Below are positions 58,043 through 64,000 of a stretch of 64,000 nt of DNA, in pieces; position 1 is the stretch's first letter, and each line of letters begins with the position of its first letter. A program made the translations under genes and the position numbers. The stretch is from IMG/VR virus record IMGVR_UViG_3300047330_000027, positions 1 through 64,000 of that record, one strand, 5' to 3'. The notes below the pieces were generated by a model. The model searched no databases. It saw only the letters and a program-made list of their open reading frames with translations, and was not told the DNA's origin. This stretch comes from a virus.

Positions 58043-58531
58043 CTAAATGCGACCCTGAAAGAAAGAAAAACGCTCCATCGCCTTGAATCCGATACGGTCG
58101 TAGATCGGCGCCAGAAAGCCGGCAATGCGTTTTCGCGCGTGCACCTGGGCTACGCGAATCTTTTTCGCACGCATAAAACCGACCAGACTGGGCTTCAGAT
58201 CGAGGAAGTCTTCAACACCTTCCTTGGTAAATCCCAGCTTGGCGATTTCGGCGATCATCTCGATATAGCAGCCGTCGACGATCTCACCCTGCTCATCGCG
58301 CGCCACCAGCGACAGGATTACCGGCCACTGAAACAGAGACGGCACGCCCTGCGGTCCGCAGTAGCGCTCCAGGAAGCGCACGCATTTCATCAGTTCGGGG
58401 ATGTCCTCGGGCGTTGTGGCTGTCCAGGTGAGACCGTTTTTCGTTTTCAGTACGAAATCGCGCCAGTACTCGACCCAAGGATCGAGCGGCCGCTCATTGC
58501 CAGGCGAAGCAGAACCATCCAACGTTGCCAT
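58043..58531 (-). CDS. GNAT-like or structural accessory protein
   Basis: 162 aa from MATLDGSASPGNERPLDPWV with GGGAG upstream; overlaps the previous gene by 38 bases. VILSLVARDEQGEIVDGCYI and APIYDRIGFKAMERFSFF recall an acetyltransferase strand pair and its Y-x-x-x-GF ending, and GNAT-like genes occur in virion modules of some phages. The acetyl-CoA loop is not obvious, so activity is doubtful. Confidence 0.55.
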   Translation of the reverse strand: MATLDGSASPGNERPLDPWVEYWRDFVLKTKNGLTWTATTPEDIPELMKCVRFLERYCGPQGVPSLFQWPVILSLVARDEQGEIVDGCYIEMIAEIAKLGFTKEGVEDFLDLKPSLVGFMRAKKIRVAQVHARKRIAGFLAPIYDRIGFKAMERFSFFQGRI

Positions 58532-59969
58532 CCCACGTATCTCCCTGCCCATCCTGATACCGCAGCAGCGCGCGCCCAAGGTCCGCGCCGCAGACGGCGA
58601 CGCCATGCATCGGGTTGCCAGTATCGTTGTAACTGGACGGGGCCGCAAATACCAGCGAGTTGGTGAAATTAAATCCGGCCGGCAGGGTAAAACCCGAAGA
58701 ACTCGCCACGTTGCCCGAGCCGATCGCAATCTTCGAGCCGCCCGGCGTGTTCAGCACCACGAAACTTCCGCCGGTCACTGCCGTCACCGGCATGCCCGCC
58801 AAATACGCAACAGCAAACCAAGTCGCGGTCGCGGACCACACGTTTCCCGAGCCGTCGTGAAATTCCGAGGTCACCGTGGTCCCAGCCACGCTGCACACCA
58901 CACCATGCGCATGGTTGCCAGACGAAAAGCCGCTATTCGCGGACGCTACCACCTGCCAGTTCGCGGAGCTGAACCCTGGCGGGAGTTCGATATTGCCACC
59001 ATCGTTGACCACGCCTGACCCGATGGCGATCTGCGCGCCGCCGCCCAAGGTGAAAATGCCCCACCCGCCTTGCGTTACCCGGTAATAGCTCCAGTTGGTG
59101 CCGAGCGGGTTCCACGCGAAAGCGAAGATATTCGCTGACCCGGACCAAGTATCGTGTGATCCATCGCTATATTCCATCAGCACCACGGGGGGCGAGGTCT
59201 GCGCGCCTGATGGTGGCGTCCCGTTGTAACCGATCGAGCAGTTCCAGCCATGCGCGTCGTTGCCTGTTTCCTGGTAGCCGTTCGGCGAACTGATGGCCGC
59301 CATCGACCCGGTAAACAAATACTCGGGCAGCGAGAACGTCCCCTGATCGGCAACCAGCCCTGCCACAAACGCCACCGTCTCTGAACCAGGCAACTGAAAC
59401 ACCGCGGCGACCCCGTTTGTCACAGGTTCCACAGTCACGCTTTCGGCCGTACCGTTGAGCGCTTTGCCTCCGTTCGCGTTCTTCCATTGGTTCCAGTTCA
59501 CGCCGTCGTAGCTCGACCGGAAACGGAAATACCACTGGCCCGCCGCGAGATCGGCAATCGTCCAATAGGTCATCGTCGAGCCGGTATTCCCGCCGTAGAG
59601 GGTCACATTCGACGACTCCGAAAAGCTGGGGCTGGTGGCTGCCTGAATCTGGTTGTAGATCGGCGTAACGTTGGTCTGGGGCGAAAGCGAAGAAGCAATC
59701 TGCTGCGCCTGGAGTACGGAGGTCGGCGACTGTGCGCCGGGCAGCGTGAGTTCAATAATGTAATTCGGCGTCAGATACGAGACTTGACCTTTGAGCTGCG
59801 GCGGTGCGTTCTTGGTGCCCGTGTTCGACACCGAGGCCTGCTGCTGCTGCACCTGCGCAATCGATGTCAAAATCTGCCGCAGGCTGTTGTTGCCGCCCGA
59901 CGCATCGATGATCTTCTGAACCGGAAGCGAGACCTTCTGGCTGCTGGGCCCGCCATTTACCCTTGCCAT
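58494..59969 (-). CDS. Tail/fibre protein with three C-terminal repeats
   Basis: 491 aa. The N-terminal ~90 residues are helical. A fibronectin-like domain follows (YWTIADLAAGQWYFRFRSSY, DGVNWNQWKN). Then three ~90-residue repeats each contain a Leu-Pro-x-GF/YLF lead, N-x-x-HG, and an ending like DTWxG...WFxFAW (EYSDGSHDTWSGSANIFAFA; FHDGSGNVWSATATWFAVAY; YQDGQGDTWDGNVGWFCFAW). The ATG follows the upstream stop directly. Likely a virion appendage. Confidence 0.68.
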   Translation of the reverse strand: MARVNGGPSSQKVSLPVQKIIDASGGNNSLRQILTSIAQVQQQQASVSNTGTKNAPPQLKGQVSYLTPNYIIELTLPGAQSPTSVLQAQQIASSLSPQTNVTPIYNQIQAATSPSFSESSNVTLYGGNTGSTMTYWTIADLAAGQWYFRFRSSYDGVNWNQWKNANGGKALNGTAESVTVEPVTNGVAAVFQLPGSETVAFVAGLVADQGTFSLPEYLFTGSMAAISSPNGYQETGNDAHGWNCSIGYNGTPPSGAQTSPPVVLMEYSDGSHDTWSGSANIFAFAWNPLGTNWSYYRVTQGGWGIFTLGGGAQIAIGSGVVNDGGNIELPPGFSSANWQVVASANSGFSSGNHAHGVVCSVAGTTVTSEFHDGSGNVWSATATWFAVAYLAGMPVTAVTGGSFVVLNTPGGSKIAIGSGNVASSSGFTLPAGFNFTNSLVFAAPSSYNDTGNPMHGVAVCGADLGRALLRYQDGQGDTWDGNVGWFCFAWQ

Positions 59970-62687
59970 CTAGCCGAGCACTCCTGTCGAGAACTTGCGC
60001 ACGTACAGCGCCGCAGTGTGCACTTCCCACCAGTTTCCGGCAACCCCGCCGTTGTCCCAGCCGATGCCGAAGCTGGTCGAATAGCGCCCGTTGACCCCGA
60101 AGTCTTGCTCCAGTTCCACATTCGGCTGAAGCACCATCTGACGATTATCTTTCGATAACGGAATGAAATTCCCTGCCGTATCGAATGCATGCACGTTGAT
60201 CGGGCCATTGCCCTTGGCTGACAGGCGCGCACCGTTCAGTTGCAGGTTGACGTTCGATGTCCTCGGTCCAGGCACGCTGATCCAGGTCGAGAAGTATCCC
60301 TTCTCGTTCGAGTCGTAGTCGTGGTCGAAGTACTGGCCCTCGTTCAGCGAATAGAACGCTCCGTCATACCCGCCATAGAACAACTCATTCGACAGATCGA
60401 CGCCGACGTCTGCCACGTTCGAGAGATAGCGCTGCGGGACATACAGCATCTGCGGGATGGCTAGGTCATCGACAGACCACTTGCGCCCTTGGACGTTCGG
60501 AATCAGGACGCCGCGGCGCGCGGAGAAGATCACGGGATCTTCAAAGCCGTAATGATAGTTGAAGGTCAGCCGCACGTTATTGGTCAGCGAGGCGCCGGTC
60601 GGGATGCAGATCGTGACCTCTTCGCGGTACCCATCGATCGTGACCGAAATCTCCTGTGCCGCGTTCCAGTTGATCGTTTTCCAGATTTGCTCGATTTCTC
60701 GATTAATGCGCATCGCAAACTTGCCGGCCACCTTGAACACGCCGTCACGGTGCGCAAAGATCAGGATGTCTTCGTCGTCCGTTGACCAGATGTCGACAGC
60801 TTTCGGTCCGCAAGGACCGCGGCCTTTCCATAGTGGGTTGACCTCCCAGTCCTGCGGATCGCCATCGTTCGGGGTCACGACGTAGCCGCCGTTCTCCTTC
60901 ATCGATATTTGCACTTCCCCGATCTCGCGCCAGCATACGGCGCGATCGCCATTCGACTCAGCTACCTGGATCAGCGAGTTTGGAATCCGCACGGCTTCAG
61001 GGTCGTCGAGGTCGGAGACCAGGTGACCGCTGGGGAAGCCAGTGCAGCCGGTGTAGATGACCTGGCTTAATTGCTCCGAGAAGAAGACATCGGAAGCCGG
61101 CGGCACCTCGATCCTTTGTGCGTAGTTCGTCACCTCGTTTGCGCCTGGCAGGAAGGTGTCGGTGAAATTGAAGGTCGCCGAAGTCGTAACGTTATCGTTG
61201 ATGATCGTGGCCGTGATCGGCACATTGGGCTGGCCAAAGCCGGGACTCTCGACATCGTTCTGAGCAATCCAGTAATACGGGCCTGCCGCGCTCTGCCCTG
61301 CGACCGTAAAGGCACAGATGCGCGCCATGGTGTTGTACGGTCCAATCGGGATTTTGCCTGCGTAACACTGGTATCCAGTCGCCGTGACCTCAAGCAGCAC
61401 GGGGGTCGAGGTGGTCCAGCCCGTGATATAGCCGTTCCGATTCATGAACAGAACGATCATGTAGCGGTCGCCGACATCCACATTGCCGGCAGGCGTCACC
61501 GGCGCGCTTGAGATGGTTGGCAGTGCCTTCCCTACCGGGTACGCGCTGATGGTCACATTGGCGCCCGGCGCGTAGGGGCCACCGATCTGCGCATAGTAGG
61601 TCGGGTCGATGTACTGGGCGAGCACGGGCGCACCGGGCACGATGTAGCAATAAGCGTTGTAGCTGACCGCTGCCTGTCCTGCCGGAAAGTCGCCGCCGGC
61701 TGCGATATACGCAGGGATCGCTGGCAGCGTGAATCTGAGATCGACCGGCCCGCCCGTCGTGTTTTGCCATTGGAGCACAGTCGTGGTGTCAAAAGTGCCG
61801 TCCGGGTTGGTGACATCGGTCGAACTTTCACCGGCAGCCGAGTTATACGTCAGCACCAGAAAGACAGTCGCGCCGTTAACGATCGGCGAGCCAGCGTCGG
61901 CAATCGGAGTCGGGTTGAGCGCGAGGCCAGCGTTCGGAAGCCCTGAGAGCGCGAAGGGTGTCGCTTCGACCCACTCGATCCCGTTATCGGCAATCATGCC
62001 GCCAGCGCCCGGCCAGACAGGTTGCACGGCGCCGCTGGTCCCGGCCACGGTGCAACGGTAGATGTACTGGTTCGGGGTATTTGGCACCCAGCTCCCGCCG
62101 CCGTCTCCCGTGCCGTTGCTGAGGAAGTTCGATGGCGAGACGATTTGACCCACGCGATACGCAGTCGCAGGGTTCCATGGCGCAGCGACGGGCTTGTCTG
62201 ATACCGGGTCGAGGTTCCCCGTTTGCGGCGCATAGACCAGGTTCGGGGCGATGCCGCGGCCGAGGTTGCCCATCGCGAGATATCCGCGGTTGAATGCCTG
62301 CCGGATGACTGGATTCAGACCAGGCGTTAGTGGGATATTCGCATTGGCGATGAAAGCGCCCGTCGACAGAAGGGCTTTGGTGGCTTGAAGAAACGGGGTG
62401 GCAGAGTAGATGTTGCCGCTGTTCGAGTCATACGCGAGCAGCTTGATGTACTCGCCTTGTGTGGTGTCTTCCGCGATATAGCGAATCAGGCCGGCGCCGG
62501 TGATCTTCGCGTTCGCAGCGATCTGAAGACGATTCTCAAATCCCCAGCGCGTCGCAACGCTTTCCGCCCGGTACCTGCTGTTGCGAACAACGCTGGCAAG
62601 CCCGAGCGGAAGCAATACGCCATCGTCCCATTGGGCCAGTGAGCCCATGCGAGGAATGGTTTGCGGAGTGGAGCCGTCGAAGTTCAA
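59970..62687 (-). CDS. Large tail-hub/structural protein
   Basis: 905 aa. The apparent start is a TTG seven bases after the upstream stop; ATG at 62648 is an alternative. Mostly beta-rich: PQTIPRMGSLAQWDDGVLLP, AVQPVWPGAGGMIADNGIEW, DVGDRYMIVLFMNRNGYITG, VFFSEQLSQVIYTGCTGFPS. Size and position next to the connector fit the tail-hub or nozzle proteins of short-tailed phages, such as the P22 gp10-type role, but I see no specific motif. Confidence 0.65.
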   Translation of the reverse strand: MNFDGSTPQTIPRMGSLAQWDDGVLLPLGLASVVRNSRYRAESVATRWGFENRLQIAANAKITGAGLIRYIAEDTTQGEYIKLLAYDSNSGNIYSATPFLQATKALLSTGAFIANANIPLTPGLNPVIRQAFNRGYLAMGNLGRGIAPNLVYAPQTGNLDPVSDKPVAAPWNPATAYRVGQIVSPSNFLSNGTGDGGGSWVPNTPNQYIYRCTVAGTSGAVQPVWPGAGGMIADNGIEWVEATPFALSGLPNAGLALNPTPIADAGSPIVNGATVFLVLTYNSAAGESSTDVTNPDGTFDTTTVLQWQNTTGGPVDLRFTLPAIPAYIAAGGDFPAGQAAVSYNAYCYIVPGAPVLAQYIDPTYYAQIGGPYAPGANVTISAYPVGKALPTISSAPVTPAGNVDVGDRYMIVLFMNRNGYITGWTTSTPVLLEVTATGYQCYAGKIPIGPYNTMARICAFTVAGQSAAGPYYWIAQNDVESPGFGQPNVPITATIINDNVTTSATFNFTDTFLPGANEVTNYAQRIEVPPASDVFFSEQLSQVIYTGCTGFPSGHLVSDLDDPEAVRIPNSLIQVAESNGDRAVCWREIGEVQISMKENGGYVVTPNDGDPQDWEVNPLWKGRGPCGPKAVDIWSTDDEDILIFAHRDGVFKVAGKFAMRINREIEQIWKTINWNAAQEISVTIDGYREEVTICIPTGASLTNNVRLTFNYHYGFEDPVIFSARRGVLIPNVQGRKWSVDDLAIPQMLYVPQRYLSNVADVGVDLSNELFYGGYDGAFYSLNEGQYFDHDYDSNEKGYFSTWISVPGPRTSNVNLQLNGARLSAKGNGPINVHAFDTAGNFIPLSKDNRQMVLQPNVELEQDFGVNGRYSTSFGIGWDNGGVAGNWWEVHTAALYVRKFSTGVLG

Positions 62688-62694
62688 CCTTCGG

Positions 62695-63126
62695 TTAGCC
62701 CGTCATCCTGGAGGGCGCGACCAATTCGAGGATGGCGAAGTCGGCCAGATCCTGCGCGCTGTACGCAGTACCGGTCGCTATTTCGGTTGCTTCGGCATTC
62801 ACGGCGCTGGTCTCAAGCAGCATCATCTGGATCGCGTTCGCCCAAGATGTTGCGGTCGGATTCCAATTAAACACTGTCGTATAACCCGTAAATTCACGGG
62901 TGCATTTGAGGATGTACTTGCCCTGGGTCACATAACTCGGGTCGAAAAGACCGCCGATGATGTTGCCCGTGGGCGTGGGCAATGAGGCAGTGGTGAGGTT
63001 GATGGTCTCGCCACCGGCGCCATTTGCGTTGCGGGCGTAGGTTCCGGCCGTGACAGTCACCTTGTACTGGCGAGTTGTCTGGCGGCGGGATTGCTGCTCT
63101 CCGTAAGACTTAACGGCGTTGGGCAT
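62695..63126 (-). CDS. Small virion protein
   Basis: 143 aa, GGAGG before the ATG. Basic start (KSYGEQQSRRQTTRQYKVTV), beta-rich middle (GGLFDPSYVTQGKYILKCTR), helical end (ETSAVNAEATEIATGTAYSA). It sits between the connector and the tail hub, so it may be a head-completion or stopper protein. Confidence 0.65.
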   Translation of the reverse strand: MPNAVKSYGEQQSRRQTTRQYKVTVTAGTYARNANGAGGETINLTTASLPTPTGNIIGGLFDPSYVTQGKYILKCTREFTGYTTVFNWNPTATSWANAIQMMLLETSAVNAEATEIATGTAYSAQDLADFAILELVAPSRMTG

Positions 63127-63188
63127 CGTTCGTTCCTCCAGCGCTCCGGTTTTGGAGCGGGTTCAGAATCGTGGTGGTTGACCCGGCG

Positions 63189-63869
63189 CTAAATGTAGCC
63201 AGCGGGTGAGGTCCTGCGGATCGTGGAATGAATCCGCGGGATGAGAGGTCGTTTGCCCTGACGCTGTTTCACCAGCACGCCCGCAAAGGCGTCCCAGGCT
63301 TTCATGCGCTTCATTTCGAGGCTTGCGGCAATCGACATGCCTTTGATCGTCGCCACCTCTTTGGCTACCTGCAGCGCGAGGATGTGGGCGGTGCCACGAA
63401 TCACGTTTTGCTGCGGGTCGTAAATGTTGGTCGAGACCTGATCGAAGTAAATCCTCAAGGTCACAGGAACAGCCGAGGGAGTGACTGCAATCGCGCCATC
63501 GATAAACGTCCACTGGTACGCGCCGATCGATTGCGGGGTCACGGCATCGAGTTCATCGGTCGGGATGGATTCGGAGAAGGTGTACTCGGGCTGCGAGGTC
63601 AGCCACCATCTGATTTTCTTCGGCACCTTCATCGTGGCCAGCGCCTGCCCATCCGCAAGCAGCGGCGTCAGGTCGGTCTGGCCGGCTGTCAGGTTCACCA
63701 GCGCGTTCGACTCGATGTACTGCATGCCGAGCAACTCAAGGTCAACGTCAAGGATGTCGTACTCCTGGTCGATCCACGGCATCAGGTAATCCGTGTCGTA
63801 CTGGGAGTTCGAGGGGTCGTCGAGCAGGACACCCACGCGCTTTACGATGTCGGCTGCGTCCTGCAGCAT
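63189..63869 (-). CDS. Head-tail connector/adaptor protein
   Basis: 226 aa, AAGGAGG before the ATG. LQDAADIVKRVGVLLDDPSN...YLMPWIDQEYDILDVDLELL and the helical end EMKRMKAWDAFAGVLVKQRQ resemble podovirus connector (gp4/gp6-like adaptor) proteins, with a central beta domain. Order coat side, connector, tail is as expected. Confidence 0.7.
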   Translation of the reverse strand: MLQDAADIVKRVGVLLDDPSNSQYDTDYLMPWIDQEYDILDVDLELLGMQYIESNALVNLTAGQTDLTPLLADGQALATMKVPKKIRWWLTSQPEYTFSESIPTDELDAVTPQSIGAYQWTFIDGAIAVTPSAVPVTLRIYFDQVSTNIYDPQQNVIRGTAHILALQVAKEVATIKGMSIAASLEMKRMKAWDAFAGVLVKQRQGKRPLIPRIHSTIRRTSPAGYI

Positions 63870-63881
63870 GGGTGCCTCCTT

Positions 63882-64000
63882 TTAGGCTGTCGCCTGGTCT
63901 CGCTTGCGTGCCGCTTCTTCCGCCTGCAGTTCGCGAATAGCGAATGCCGAAAGCGGCTTGCGCCGGCCTGCCTTGATACGCTCGGGGCGCTCATCTTTCG
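63882..64000 (-). CDS. Partial gene cut by the right edge
   Basis: Only the last 39 codons are in the window: DERPERIKAGRRKPLSAFAI, then RELQAEEAARKRDQATA and TAA. Highly charged helix. In a head module the upstream gene would be the coat or a small head protein; it cannot be identified from this fragment. Confidence 0.55.
   Translation of the reverse strand, partial: KDERPERIKAGRRKPLSAFAIRELQAEEAARKRDQATA

Overview
The window is most of a double-stranded DNA tailed-phage genome. It encodes a portal, both terminase subunits, scaffold-like, head-tail connector and tail-hub-like proteins, a lysis cassette, RecT with a YqaJ-type nuclease, a RecF/Rad50-like ATPase, a DnaB-type helicase and a lambda-O-like initiator. 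I see no tape-measure, sheath or tube gene. The portal is very large (801 aa) and glutamine-rich ejection-type proteins lie beside a giant polyvalent protein, so a short-tailed (podovirus) virion is the best guess. I found no integrase, tRNA or CRISPR array. Exported proteins with chitobiase-C-terminal-like repeats resemble those common in Acidobacteriota, so an acidobacterial host is possible but only inferred.

Layout. 1-17.0 kb, leftward: three giant signal-peptide-bearing surface-type proteins, then lysis genes, small virion genes, the portal and a scaffold-like gene cut by the left edge. 17.0-27.3 kb, mostly leftward: small accessory genes, many zinc-binding or overlapping by ATGA, plus a rightward ParA/ribbon-helix-helix pair and a leftward replication module whose initiator gene carries six iteron-like palindromes next to an AT-rich stretch. 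27.5-43.1 kb, rightward: early small genes, then exonuclease/RecT/ATPase, two DNA methyltransferases (one holding a nested HNH gene), MazG-like, HNH and DnaB genes, closed by a terminator at 43.13 kb. 43.2-64 kb, leftward: terminase (large subunit split by an in-frame TAG), a 3364-aa methyltransferase/helicase polyvalent protein, two likely ejection proteins, tail proteins and the connector, with a gene cut by the right edge.

The left-edge gene (scaffold-like) and right-edge gene (just upstream of the connector) would flank the missing major coat gene if the molecule were joined end to end. The window may therefore be nearly a whole circular or circularly permuted genome, with one late leftward unit running from 17 kb through the joint to 43 kb.

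The strongest unusual signals are: (1) at least nine RNA hairpins, stems different but loops all holding CTGGAAG, scattered through the early region and often just upstream of an extended ribosome-binding site GGAGGCAACA; (2) a 759-bp insertion in a methyltransferase gene that keeps the host frame open while encoding an HNH endonuclease in another frame; (3) three adjacent giant proteins with Sec signal peptides in a phage late operon; (4) an origin-like iteron cluster inside the initiator gene; and (5) a terminase large subunit divided by a single amber codon.
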